This document shows, piece after piece, positions 46,730 to 58,615 of a DNA stretch of 64,000 nucleotides. Below the pieces are notes generated by a model. The model made no database searches and was not told the DNA's origin. It saw only the letters and a program-made list of their open reading frames with translations. The translations under genes were made by a program, and so were the position numbers. Every line of letters starts with the position of its first letter. Within the stretch, counting starts at the first letter, position 1. Origin of the DNA: Deroplatys truncata (taxonomy: Eukaryota > Arthropoda > Insecta > Mantodea > Mantidae). Where the stretch lies: positions 456,404,321-456,468,320 of the forward strand of contig CM060990.1 of the NCBI GenBank assembly GCA_030765065.1, in the 5' to 3' direction.

Positions 46730-48972
46730 AGAAAAGGTACGCACTGACGATACTTCTTTGCTTTTAGTTGCCGCTTAGTATGGATGTTTCAAACTAAATG
46801 TCTGTTTAACGTACTTACAACTGTTAAAAGCACTGTTATTCACAACCACAAAATTATCATCCGAACTCACATTAAATACGATCGCATTACTTTACATAAA
46901 GTGTTCTGCACAATACCAAGTCTGAGGTTTCTTACCAATATCTACTAATACGCAATGGAGGAACGATATACTTATCGGAAATAATATAATCAGGAAATGC
47001 CACAACACCAATAACTAGGGACAGGTATTCCATGCTCTAATAATCCCGTTAATATTTATGCATTGAAAATTTTCATAATCTGCACCTAAATATGGTCATA
47101 TAAAAAGTATCAAGACATCAAATTCACATAAAATAAACATTTAAGGCAATTCTATGTAATCTCTCCGTGAATAAATTTGTCGTGGAAACCATATGAATTA
47201 TTTAACTGGTCGAAACTTATCCTTAGTATTGAAGAGTTAGGATATACCTTTGTAATCTAGCTTTGTCGCTCACTTTTACTTTTGGCGTGATTACACAAAA
47301 GCAACACCTTCACTATATACAAGCACTACTCCACTGAATTGAATGGCCTGAAGTTTCAACTGGAGAACTAACTGCTAAACTGCAGCAATATTTTCGGAAT
47401 TGAACTTCTAAAACCATTAACGGTTGAATATTTTGAAATACTTTCCTTTGTGTAAATTAGAAGGTTACATTTTTATAAATCTTAAAAGATACTAAAAAAT
47501 AAAATTTAAGCCAAATCTAATATTACATATAAGTATAACCACCACATTTGAGCTCAATTCCAAGAACCGCTTAACAACCATCTTTATACTATAAGGGAAC
47601 GGCTACGACCAGATAAGGCGGGGTTTCACCGATGTGACGTGAACTACCATCAGTGTCAAGTTTCAAGACTGACGCAATGGTACATATTATTCAGAAACAT
47701 CGCATTTGTAAATCAAATATGAAGAAAAAATTAATAACATAGACTATATTTATAAAATACACATAGAAAACAACAAATATGCAGCATAATTTGCAACTGT
47801 TGAAATATTATACTTATTAACAAAACAGGCAAAATATGCATTATATGCAACATAAAATAGTGTTTAAATTGTTGTAAATTTAGATTTAACTCACATGCCA
47901 AGTGAGCATACCTTCTGGCAGCAGAGAAGAAATGTACATTTGTTTAAAATCCTGTCCCTACCGATGACACAAGAAACCAAAAGTTTCCATTAACGTCTGT
48001 CTGCGGCCGTATCTTATGTTTACATATCCTGCACTGGAGCACCCACCCTGCATAGCATTTGCGTGATACGGGAAAAAACAATCCATGAATATTTCATAGT
48101 TTTAAGTGCGACATTTTTGTTATAGTATAATCCGAACAATCTAGTTGGCGACGATAATTTGAAAGTCTTGACCTACAACCATGGGGTCTTCCTCTCAGGC
48201 TCACATGAAATACAGGCCTTTAGACAAATTTACTCATTTCAATAGAGCTATGTGAAACCATATGTCCTCATTTCATATGAGTCATTAATTACCCCATCAT
48301 TTTCTAACCTGTTACACATAACTGTGATTCTCTGCTAGAAACGGTGGGGTCACTTTATTAAGAGCTATTCAATATATGCATTCCATTTCAATAAAGCTTC
48401 CGCAAGGATGCGAAATCCATAAATTCTCCAAACTGGATTTATTATATGGTATAAGCAAACTCGCACTTCAACATTTGTTTGGTTTTAGCTAGAGAACTTT
48501 CAAAATAAAATTAGATTTGCATGTGTTTGGTTATCTATGACATTAAAATTAAAAAGCATTCCACAAATTATATAAATTATAATTTTATTTTAATAACAAC
48601 ATTAATTAGTAATAACTTACCTGCTTTTAACATTTTTAGCAATATAGAAGCCAGAAGCTTTAGAAATAAATCGGAAGGTGTTATCTGTTTAAACATAACG
48701 CTGTAGGGATCTTTAGAACCCTTATTTAAAATCCACAGACTGTATTTTGTAATTTAGCTCTTTGCTACCAAATTCTTTATAGCTGAGGCAGGTTTCTTTC
48801 TTTCGTTTATCAAATGGACGGTATTTCCTAAATAAGTATGCCCTTATAAGCTATTTCCAGCTTATCTCCGTTAAAGTTGCACTAAAATGAAACGATGCAC
48901 AAGATCATCATGTTCGAGGATTTTGCCTAGTCTGTGGTAAAGAAGGGTTGAGCCCGCGCAAAATATACGGCG

Positions 48973-49017
<45 letters not shown>

Positions 49018-49069
49018 AGGGATCCAGTAGTATTATGATAGCATTCATGCTTTGCATTTAAATCATGAA
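46730..49069. other. AT-rich stretch with a (GT)n microsatellite
   Basis: A (GT)n tract lies at 48977-49015. No gene is recognised. Confidence 0.5.
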
Positions 49070-49074
49070 ACGTA

Positions 49075-49375
49075 TCGAAGTCTGGTGGTTAGCATGCTAG
49101 CTTCCAAATCCAGAGGTCCCAGTTTCGATTCCCGGCTGGAGAATGGCAAACTTTCTTTAGTCAGGATTATTCCTCCCTAGAGTGTGGAAATATAAGTGAG
49201 ATTTTAAATGTGTGTATGGATTTAATGTTTAAAAAAAGAAAAAGAGACCAATGTAAAACAAACCCAAAGATACGCAACCGTAAACGAGTGAACATCATTG
49301 CCGATGAGCAATTATTTCAAAGGCAGAGCCGTCGATAAGACCTTAGATGTTAAAGACGGCATATAAATGGAAAAA
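49075..49375 (+). mobile_element. tRNA-headed SINE, family B
   Basis: The tRNA-like head has an A-box-like TCTGGTGGTTAGCATGC at 49080-49096 and a B-box-like CAGTTTCGATTCCCGG at 49121-49136, followed by a body of about 240 bp. The 3' part (49325-49375) contains GCCGTCGATAAGACC and AGACGGCATATAAATGG, a hairpin-capable end seen in arthropod SINEs. It is not similar to family A beyond the head. Target-site duplications were not identified. Confidence 0.65.
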
Positions 49376-49379
49376 TATA

Positions 49380-52300
49380 AAGTGTCAACTTAATTGTTTA
49401 TTTTCGTTTTTTTATTTATTTGAAGGCATGCTTACTTCAGTAATTATAAAAAAACGCCGAAATATATTGCAGTAAGTATAAGGAATTGTGAAAAATGAAG
49501 CGCTCATTGCAATCGTGTTTTGTTTTGGCGCAAGGTTAATTTAAAGTTGCCAGGACATGTGTGTTTCGATAGGGAGTAAAGGTTTTCACAGCTGTGTAAA
49601 AACCCTAGAACGTTAAAGTGGAGTCATTTTGACACAGGTATTTATTATCACAAAACTCTCTTGAACGCAAGGCCCAATAATAAAACCATAGCCTTGTCGG
49701 AGTGCTAAAATGCTAAATCAACTATTAATTCTGTTACTTTCTTTGACGTGCGTTTGTTTTGAGATAGGGGAATGTATATTACATCTGGGGAAGTCATAAA
49801 GCAAGAGGAAGCAAGAGTGTAATGTCTGAACCAACTGGTGCATGTGGAGTGTTTCTGAATGGTGCTCCCTGGAAACGTACAAGATGGAGGAAAGACAAAG
49901 AGAGGGGTAGAGCATCAGGCACAGACTCTCTGCAGCTCTTCCTGCCTTGAAGAGGAGCTAAGGGATGAACCAGGAATCGTATGTAAATCTGTGCCTAGTT
50001 GTTCTTTTGTTATTCATACCTCACTTTCGCAGTATTCTGCAAAAAATAGTGGGACGCATATTTCATTCCACCTCATTCGTGATCAAAGTGTAATAACTAC
50101 ACGCATCACTAAAATCCGCTGTGCAGAATGTTAACAACATGGATCGCAAAATTTCAGGATTGAATATGCCATTAGAGAAAAATATTTGGAACATAGCAAA
50201 GCATTTCCGATACACCGCGCTTCATTTATTGGCTCTGAGTACGTACACTGTGTCGAGTAAATTTCACAAGTTGTTTGTAATACCTTGTATCCATTTTTGT
50301 TATTGTTCAGTCAGACAGTTTAGCTTCTGCTTAAGATAAACTGTTAATTTATTGCATTCAGAGATTATTTGTATAATTTTAAAGTAGTTAGTGCACCAAA
50401 ATGCATTCAGTGCACAAGTTACGAATATATTAAGTTGAAAGCACGCCTATAAGCACCCTAGAATGATCTACAGTATTTAACTACCAATTAGAAAAAACGT
50501 TCTAAATCACCCAATCATAATGGTTCAACGCGTACAGATGGACGGATACCTCAACCTCCACACTCACTGGACTTCAACCCAAAGGAATTTTCTGTTTCGT
50601 AGTAAATAAAGTTTCTTCTAGAAATGTGAGTGCTTTGGTTAATAATACTACAGTGAATATGAAAAGAGCTACTTCCGAAAAATTGTATACCTAATATCCT
50701 CCATTATTAACAAACGTATTTATAGTTTTATCCTTAACTTCAATTTGACGCGCGGAGAGCATAAACAGTCTACTTCGGTTGCATTCATACTGATTAAATG
50801 AGAAATGCACATTACTTAAGGGGAGAGTAAACGCCCTATCCCAGGTGGTTTAATTGGCTAACTTCATGACCCATTATCACAGAAACTATTTCATATATCA
50901 CACGGACATTTTCACAGAATGTGCATGTATACCTTTTTAGTTCACTGGTAGGCATACTTATATAGAACAGTGTGATTTATTAAAGTAGATATGATTTTTT
51001 GTTATTTACACAAGTTTCACATCAAATTTATTAGTAATTAATTTTTAAAACATATCCAATCCACGTAGATCGATATCATCATCGAGAATGTTATTTTAAT
51101 GCATATAGAATTTTTCTTTAGATATCTTTTGTTGTTCCTGAGAAAATGTGTCATTTGTATTCGAAAACGTCTTTCAGAGAAAACAATGTTCAAACTAAAA
51201 ATGGAAGAAAAAAACTAGCATATATTTAAAAAGCAAAAATCGTATTATTCGAAGATACGGAAACTGCCATAATTAGAAGTCATATCAAATTGTAGAGCAA
51301 AGTTTTCCCTAAAAGATAAGCTAACATGTACCTCTTTGCTTCAAAGCATATAGGAATTATTATTTTTTCTGTGAATTGGTGCAGAATTCAGAGTACAAAA
51401 TGGCAGGTGCCACCAATTTTTGAATGTACTTAAGATATAGGTATTGCGCCTACCATGATAAAATATATATCAAAGTAAACAGCAAATTCAAATTTATAAG
51501 ACTACACATAACCTAAAAATGCCATTTTCGCCATTTAGTCTTTTCTTAAGGTGACCTGTGACAAAAATGTTCAGTATCAGAATCTATAAAGTTTAAATAC
51601 GCAAAATTTAATCACATGTTGGTATGCTTAACAGTAAGTGCTGAACCAAATCTGAAAAAGTTCAGATGTAGTAGTTCCAAGTACATTTGTGTTTAAATAG
51701 TTTTAGATATAATAAGTAAAAATTCCTTTGCGTTAAAGGTTTCATTTGACATGGATAAACATTTACAGTTGAATTTAAACGTCTTAAAAAGGATAACAAT
51801 CGTTATAATTAAATGCATCAAGTATACCAAAAATTCATTCCAACTAAAAGCCAAAAATAAAATTATTACGCGTTATACTATACTCTTCAAAATTTTTAAA
51901 CTGCTTGGAAAGATTCTTTTTGTACAAGTAATATGTTACTTCAAGTAAAGTCTACAATAATAATGGGCCGAGAGGGAAGCAAATGGGAATGTACTGACAC
52001 CTGAAAATATTTTTCACAAGCTTTTTAAAAATGTTTCCACAATGTTTTAAGAATTCCGAACACATAATGTGATGTAGTTAACAATCGAATTTTTGAAAAT
52101 GGAAATTTTCGGTCCGAATTCTCAAAATTCAACTGCGAGTCGGCTTGGCGACACATTAAAATGCTCCGTGGAAGAGGTGTCCACTTTGGTGGCCGTCATC
52201 AACGTACCTTTCTAGTTTCTTTCTTTGTTATTTTAATCCTGACCAGTTGTGCTCTGAGATATATCTACTGAATTATATGTGGTTATAAATTTGACCTTAG

Positions 52301-52733
52301 TCTTTGTTTTTATTTAAGTTAAACATAGACATTTAGATGTCACATTTTACGTAATATGCGCCCGTTTATATATACATTTATACGTGTATTATTTGTGAGG
52401 ATTACATTTGAGATAAGCCTGTTAATCCTACTGAACGATGACGTGAGTCGTCATTGGTTTTCTGTGACGGCAGATGGGATAGGCTTGTCATAAATCTTAC
52501 GAGAATGCAGGAGCGTGGTCTCAAATCTCGCGCTCACGAGCGTTGCGCGGAGAATGTAGCAGCGAAAACGTTAAAGGTACGAGTGACAGTTATGTGTGCC
52601 TTCTTCCCTTTGTCAGAATGCAAATGTTCAATATTGTACGGCAGACCAGGATCAAAAGTAACATGAGACAAATGTAGCACATCACCTTATGCTGTTATCT
52701 TGGTACACTTTCTTTAACCACCAGCACCCTTTG
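49380..52733. other. AT-rich stretch, no supported gene
   Basis: No recognised feature. The frames at 49859-50134 and 52454-52666 lack motifs. Confidence 0.4.
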
Positions 52734-52960
52734 CTAGAGGGACGCCGGGGTAGCGCAGTGGTTTCGTTTTCGGCTATCATACTGAGAATCCGGGGTTGGA
52801 TTCCCGGTTCTGGGGTGGCGATTTGAAGTCGGCCCTATCCGCGCCTTCACCTCTGACTTGCTCATGAAGTATCCCCAACGTGGTTCGGAGTCTACGTTAA
52901 AAGCTGTAGGTCCTCTCATTCCACTGCCATCCTCATCATCACCCTATCATCGGAGTAGTA
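52734..52960 (+). mobile_element. tRNA-headed SINE, family C
   Basis: The head reads GCCGGGGTAGCGCAGTGG at 52744-52761 (A-box region) and GGGGTTGGATTCCCGG at 52792-52807 (B-box region), the right spacing for a tRNA-derived RNA polymerase III promoter. The body runs for about 150 bp and is more GC-rich than the flanks. It ends around a CATCCTCATCATCACC stretch. The minus-strand frame at 52734-52919 is incidental. Confidence 0.65.
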
Positions 52961-53020
52961 TAGAAATGACAGAGCTGGCCCACATAATATGCAGGAATGT
53001 GCAATTAATATGCTAATTAG

Positions 53021-53056
53021 CCCCGCCCCTCCCCTCCCCCACCCCACCCCAACCCC
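53021..53056 (-). other. C-rich tract with G-quadruplex potential on the minus strand
   Basis: Seven consecutive runs of three to five C are separated by single bases or doublets (CCCC, CCCC, CCCC, CCCCC and so on). The complementary strand therefore satisfies the usual four-run G-quadruplex pattern several times over. Confidence 0.75.
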
Positions 53057-53089
53057 TTAGTAGTTTTACTTGCAGCTGAGGGTCATAAA

Positions 53090-53700
53090 TCTTGTTGAGT
53101 ACAATGGAAGCTTGACAGTTAAGCAATTAAGGCTGTCAATCAACTGTCAAAACGAACAAAGGGGTCATAACTTTAAGGTTCTGTAACAAAGGCGAGATGT
53201 TTCTCCTACCCATTCCACATCCGACCACTTCTGCACCTGTGCCAGTTACCCACCCCCACTTACATTGTTACTCGAACACGTGGCATACTCATTCCACTAG
53301 CTTTTAACAAAAGAACAATGCTTACCCTTCGGCTGTCAAAATGAACAAAGCCCATGATGAACTAGGGTCGTGACAAAGAGAACCTAAAGCCAGTTAACAG
53401 AGAAACAAGTTCTATTGTCCGGGGCAAGCATTTATTTCTCATTCCACTGCCCCGTAACAAAGCCGGTCCCTTTCTATTGTCCGGAGCAAGACTACTTTAG
53501 AAAGACCATCTGGCATTTCTCATTCCACAACCCTATAACAAAGCCGGTCCCTTTCCATTGTGGAAGAGATTCTATTGTGTACCTTTCTATTGCCCAGGAC
53601 AAGCTTTTATTTCTCATTCCACTGCCCCATAACAAAGACGCTCCCTTTCCATTGTTTTCGAACACTGCTAGCTTAACAAAAGAATCTGAAGGTTGCCTTA
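53090..53700. repeat. Imperfect interspersed repeats around CATTCCACTGCCCC-AACAAAGCC
   Basis: Three loosely spaced units near 53440, 53520 and 53610 share CTCATTCCAC, CCCATAACAAAG and CCCTTTCCATTGT-type text. Two earlier partial units near 53150 and 53335 share TGTCAAAAYGAACAAAG. They look like a decayed minisatellite. The plus-strand frame at 53415-53726 simply reads through it. Confidence 0.55.
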
Positions 53701-54009
53701 TGCTAGTCCTGTCCTTGTTCGCGTGAAAGAGAGAGAAGCTTGTTTACCAGCTCTACGTCAGAGTCAGCCATCATGATTTTTGCCCTGAGGGACTGTTCTG
53801 TCCGATGTTTTACGAGATCCTACGAATATATCCGAGCATAGTTAACAAGCATTCTGTTTCGCCTATTTCAGGCAGCGGCTCTGAAAAAGCGCCTAATATA
53901 CATTTCATTACATGCAATAAACCTCTGCGTGGATATCCATAGATCGGTGCTGGATTCTTGCTGTAATCAAAAGTTTATTGCTAATGAGAAATTGATGATT
54001 GATATTATT

Positions 54010-54890
54010 ATATCATTACCTTAATTAATAAAAAGGCGTTCAGAGGATTGTAGCTCGAATCTTACCAAGTGAAACTCTAACGCGTAATAACTATTAAACT
54101 ATGCACGGGCAGATTAAAAATGTATTTAACAAAAATAATTTAATTTTTATATATCATTACCCTAATTAATAAAAGGTGTTCAGGGAGTCCTAGATCGAAT
54201 CTTACCCAGCGAAACTCTAATGTGTAATAACTATTAAACTATGCAAGGTCAGATTGAAACGCATTTAACAAATATAATTTAATTTTTTATACATCATTAC
54301 CCTAATTAAAGAAAGGGCGTTCAGAGGGTTCTAGCTCGAATCTTACCCAGCGAAACTCTAATGCTTAATAAATATTAAACTATGAAAGGCCAGATTAAAA
54401 TGCATTTAACAAATATAATTTAATTTTATATATCATTACCCTAATTAATAAAAGGTGTTCAGGGAGTCCTAGATCGAATCTGACCCAGCGAAACTCTAAT
54501 GTGTAATAACTATTAAACTATGCACGGCCAGATTAAAATGTATTTAACAAATATAATTTAAATTCTTATGTATCATTACCCTAATTAATGAAAGGGCGTT
54601 CAGAGGGTTCTAGCTCGAATCTTACCCCGCGATACTCTAATGCTTAATAAATATTAAACTATGCGAGTATTGGGCGGTCAGATTAAAACGTGTTTAACAA
54701 ATATAATGTAATATACACGACATTACAATGTTTAACGAGCTGTATTCTTAGGAACCAGAGGTCCCTAGTTCGAATCCTGCCCTGCGAAACGCTATAATAA
54801 CTATTAAGTTATTGAAGCAGCGGGCGGTCGGATTAAAATTGCATTTAACAACTATCATTGTTTATATTAAACCACCGCGTATACTTAGGT
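54010..54890 (+). repeat. Tandem array 1, about 140 bp units with a tRNA T-arm-like motif, dimeric higher-order organisation
   Basis: Units begin with TATCATTACCCTAATTAA at 54011, 54152, 54292, 54431 and 54571, a period of 139-141 bp, with a diverged sixth unit from about 54719. Each contains a CTAGNTCGAATCTTACC-like motif resembling a tRNA T-arm/B-box. Odd units read GTTCAGAGG then AGCTCGAATC, and even units read GTTCAGGGAGTCCTAGATC. The true repeat is therefore a dimer of about 280 bp. The sixth unit has the best B-box match, AGTTCGAATCC. No matching A-box is evident in this block. Confidence 0.85.
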
Positions 54891-54939
54891 ATCCCAATGC
54901 CTAGACACCATTCTTTCTTCTCTCTTTTTATTTCTATCT

Positions 54940-55300
54940 ATCTCTCACATGATTTTCGCTACACGCTCTTCTTGCATAAACATTCACATGATCTTCTCAA
55001 CACATTCGTTTGACATTCATATGATTTCACTACACGTTCTTCTTCTGAAAACATTCATACGGTTTTCTCAACAAAATCCTCTATTGACATTCACATGATT
55101 TCTCTTCGCATTCTTCTATTAACATTCATACGATTTTCCCCCCCCCCATTCTTTGTTTCACTATACATTCACACACGATTTCCTCTACTCATTCTTTGGT
55201 TCTCTGCTGCCTCATCTTCAATGAACATTCACGTGTTTTCTCCTCGCATTCTTCTATTAACATTCATATGGTTTTCACCACACGTTCTTCGAATGAAAAG
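54940..55300 (+). repeat. Short-unit repeat block 1 (CATTCACATGATTTTC type)
   Basis: CATTCANANGATTTTC-like words recur about every 31-41 bases, near 54983, 55014, 55050, 55088, 55124, 55165, 55226 and 55260. They are separated by CTCATTCTTTGTTTC-type pyrimidine-rich text. A second block with the same words in the same order lies at 56625-57110. Open frames here are by-products of the low stop density. Confidence 0.8.
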
Positions 55301-55329
55301 AGACAAAATGATGCAATAAAAACTAATTA

Positions 55330-56170
55330 TAGCTTGAGATGCGACGCATCATTTACGAATTGTTCGAAACTGGGCTGGATGCATGGGTTCGAATCCTAGG
55401 AGTGATTACAAATTCATCTTCTAATAACTCCAAAACTAATTAAAATAAAGACGGTAAATAAACTTAATTACTTTTATGTCATTAGCTCGTTTCTTGTGCA
55501 TGTATATTGGAGTCCAGGTGTCATGGGTTCGATTCTTAATTTTAAAATCTCAATTATCTCAGAAACTAGCAGGGATAAAGGTGCGGACCAAAGCACGATT
55601 TTTAGCTCCTATGATGGACAATTAATGCTTTATATATATATATATTCCAATCAGTTGTCCCTAGCTCGAATCCCGATCTTTCAGTGACTTCCTTAATTTT
55701 CCACTGTGCTCTAGAATATATCACTTAGATCGATGCTGTAACTGCATACAGGTCTTTTAAACGCATCAAACTAATATTATAAATAATTTTGTTTCTGGCG
55801 TTCTGAGTTCGAATACCGATTCAATGAAGTTTACTTATAAATTTAATAACATAGTAAATAATTAAGACAAAGGCACCAAATAAACCTATTACGTTTATGT
55901 CATCAGATAATATCTTGCGGGTGTATATTAGGGTACCTGACTCCCAGGGTTCGATCCTTAAGCTTAAATCTCAATTATCGCAGAAACTAGCAGAGATAGA
56001 GCTGTAGACAAAAGAATGTTTGATAGCTCATACAATGAGCAATTAATGCTGTATATAATTTTCAATCAGTTGCCCCTAGTTCGAATCCCGATCTTTCAAT
56101 GACTTCACTGATTTTCCTCTGTACTCTAGAATACATCACTTAGATTGATGCTGTAACTGCATGCAGCTTT
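55330..56170 (+). repeat. Tandem array 2, about 140 bp units, trimeric higher-order organisation
   Basis: T-arm-like motifs occur near 55385, 55527, 55666, 55807, 55950 and 56080, again about 140 bp apart. Units 1 to 3 differ from each other. Units 4 to 6 repeat them in the same order, so the higher-order period is about 420 bp; compare CTCAATTATCTCAGAAACTA (55549) with CTCAATTATCGCAGAAACTA (55971). The second unit of each trimer also has tRNA-like text upstream of the motif (GTCCAGGTGTCATGGGTTCG). Confidence 0.8.
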
Positions 56171-56368
56171 GTGTAACGACATTATGGATGTACTCTGTGA
56201 GAGAGAGAGCGAAAGAGAGAGAGGAAGTGAAACAAGTAGGGATAGAAGTGTCGAGAGCCTCTGCGCATGCGCAGCAAGAGATGATGTCATTGGCTGCAAT
56301 AATCACGTGAGTATAAGCATCACAGCCATGAAGACGTGCCGGCATCGCCTGGAGGGGGTTTAGATCCC

Positions 56369-56376
56369 TATATAAA
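56369..56376 (+). promoter_or_regulatory. TATA box of the virus-like spliced gene
   Basis: TATATAAA lies about 30 bp upstream of a plausible initiator near 56400 and about 125 bp upstream of the first ATG (56500). It sits in a GC-richer stretch than the flanks. The arrangement is that of a compact RNA polymerase II promoter. Confidence 0.6.
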
Positions 56377-56499
56377 CAGATATCTGCCCATGTTAGAACT
56401 GTTGTGTACTTATTAACTTTACATTCAAGTTTTAAAGAGCTTTAAAAGCAACGTGAGCTGCAGGCTGTCTACACATTCAGCACATATCAAAACGGGGCA

Positions 56500-57559
56500 A
56501 TGCAAGGTGAGTTTTTACATAACTATACAAAATCACTGTTGGCGTTTACAATACATTTAATTTTGTTTAAACGTTACAGTAAATGAAAGACGATTCGTTG
56601 CAAAGAGCATCATATTTTCTAATCTGTGCTTTACATTCACATGGATTTCACTGCATACTCTTCTCCAGTTCACATGATTTTCGCCACACATTCTTCTTAC
56701 ATAAACATTCATACGATTTTCCCCCTCATTCTTTGTTTCACTTTACACTCACATGATTTCCTCTACTCATTCTTTGTCCCCCTGCAGGTTCATGCTCTGT
56801 TAACATTCACACGACTTTCTCTGCACATTCTTTGCTTCAATTAACATTCACACGATCTTCGCTACACATTCTTCTTACATAAAAATTCATACGATTTTCC
56901 TCACTCATTCTTTGTTTCACTATACAGTCGCACACAATTTCCTCTACTCATTCTTTGGTTCTCTGCTGGCTCATCTTCAATGAACATTCACATGATTTTC
57001 TGTACTTATTCTTTATTTCTCTGCACATTCATGCGATTTTTGCTGCACATTCTTCTATTAATATTCACACGACTTTCTCCATTCGTTCTTTGTTTCTCTA
57101 CACATTCATAGGCTTACCTACAAAAAATATACACACCCTAGTTCTAATATAAAGAAGTGTATAACGTGTTCTTCAACTTGAATAATGTAGTGAAAATAAT
57201 GATTCATGACAATGTCTGTTACAGATTGTTTAGCTGATAGACTTTACAAGATGGTTGAAGAGCGTAGTTTCCTACCGACTCGTCGAGTTTAAGATCTCGA
57301 AATAGGTCTTAACTATGAGATAAAGTCCTTAAAGATAGTTCAAACAAGATATGGTACCAGGATCGTATTTTCGCTGGAGGAATGCCAAGTGTTCTTACCT
57401 GAGCGCTATAATTCGTTAACTGATCAAGAGATTGCAGAAATACTAGGCAAAGTATCTCTTCAGTATAACGGTATGGCAGAGATGGGGAAATTTAAGACAT
57501 GTAAATTGTCTTTTTTACATGCAAAGAAGGTGCTTAGAAGTGTCAAACTTAAGTATTGA
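56500..57559 (+). pseudogene. Spliced small OB-fold-like virus-type gene, left copy, with an in-frame stop
   Basis: Exon 1 would be only seven coding bases (56500-56506), ending at a perfect donor AAG|GTGAGT. The only acceptor I see in phase is TTACAG at 57219-57224, so exon 2 is 57225-57559. Exon 2 has no start of its own before 57251 and reads about 111 codons. A TAA at 57290-57292 interrupts it early. After the stop the reading has a short strand pattern with TRYGTRIVFSLEE and VFLPERYNSLTDQEIAEIL. This resembles small, probably OB-fold single-stranded DNA-binding proteins found next to virus-derived genes in insects. The intron contains repeat block 2. Confidence 0.55.
56625..57110 (+). 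repeat. Short-unit repeat block 2, inside the predicted intron
   Basis: The same CATTCANANGATTTTC words as block 1 recur 25-60 bases apart. A run of about 100 bp (56900-57000) is almost the same as 55140-55240, including TTGGTTCTCTGCTG and CTCATCTTCAATGAACATTC. The two blocks are thus duplicates of each other. Confidence 0.8.
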
Positions 57560-57768
57560 ATGTTCTCCTATTTCACAATGAAAAATTCATAAATAAAACA
57601 ACTGACTCATTGATTTTACATATAAAGATACAAAAGATGCATATTATAGAATTTTATAAAAAATTTACGAAATCACAATATCACATGCTTTGAGTTTAAT
57701 TATATCTAGCGCATTGAAATAACTCTAAATATCCGAATGTTTATACAAATCTTTGTGCTGCATTTTAC

Positions 57769-58103
57769 ATGTATCATATGCTTCATTTTACATGTATCAT
57801 AACAACAAATGTAATTCTTTTCAGGTTGCCTTTACTTGACCAAGATAGTTTTCTAAGACTTTCTGTGTGCAATGTTTCAGGGTGTGCAATAAGAGGAAGA
57901 AGAAGAGGAATAGCCTACTGCCATGCAAAGGATGCTGACGCTATTGGAGTGTAGAATAAGCACCATCGGCACCTACAAGAAACATTTCGGCAAGAAGCGG
58001 GTGCTGAGACATCTACATCACCGAAACACGTTAAGACAGGATCCTTATATAACATTACAGGGTATACGATGAAAAAATACGGACAATTTTGTATACAATT
58101 CAA
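57769..58103. other. Small reading frames conserved in both arms, strand undecided
   Basis: In the plus direction a splice-acceptor-like TTCTTTTCAG ends at 57824 and is followed by an open frame to 57954 with a basic GRRRG stretch. In the minus direction a 62-codon frame covers 57915-58103. The mirror copy in the right arm has the minus-type frame extended to 106 codons (63046-63366, plus strand there), with TTTTAG in place of TTTCAG at the acceptor. I recognise neither protein. Most changes between arms do not favour either frame clearly. Confidence 0.35.
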
Positions 58104-58615
58104 TGCATAGCTGAGAGTTAGCCCGAACGAGTCTCCCTATATTCACTGAAATTAAGCATTGTGAGCAATAATTTAAGTGACTGTGAAAATACTTTAAATA
58201 ATGGTGAAATTTGTATCCTAAAAGACTTGAGCCCTGTATACATTAACAACATTAAGACTGTTTGCCACGCTGGAATACAAATTATGAAAATAAAAAGACT
58301 TTCATTTAAATAATAAAGAAATTTGCATAACCTGCTGTTACAAGTGTAATGACATATACAGAAACAATGAGTCGGATGAGGAAGTGATGGAAATGTAAGA
58401 TAAATAATAACAATAAAAGAATTAAGGTATGCTTTTACATAGTGTTTTTATTCATTAAAAATCCTTGCATTCCTAATGAAAAATAAATCATTACAATGAT
58501 TACTTTAAGTTATGTCACAATGATCAAAAAGAGAACCGTCTTTAGATGCATTACTCGATCTTAAGTCAGAGCACTAAAAATGACAAATCACGGCTTCTCC
58601 ATTTTAGATGTGGTG

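Noticed and set aside
49080-49136. Possible functional tRNA gene
   Set aside because: A and B boxes are present, but the acceptor and anticodon stems do not pair and a SINE body follows.
52744-52807. Possible functional tRNA gene
   Set aside because: It has a tRNA-like head only. The cloverleaf is incomplete and the sequence runs on into a SINE body.
53415-53726. 103-codon frame through the 53.4 kb repeats
   Set aside because: It reads through imperfect repeats, and the translation is repeated Phe/Pro/Lys text without a domain.
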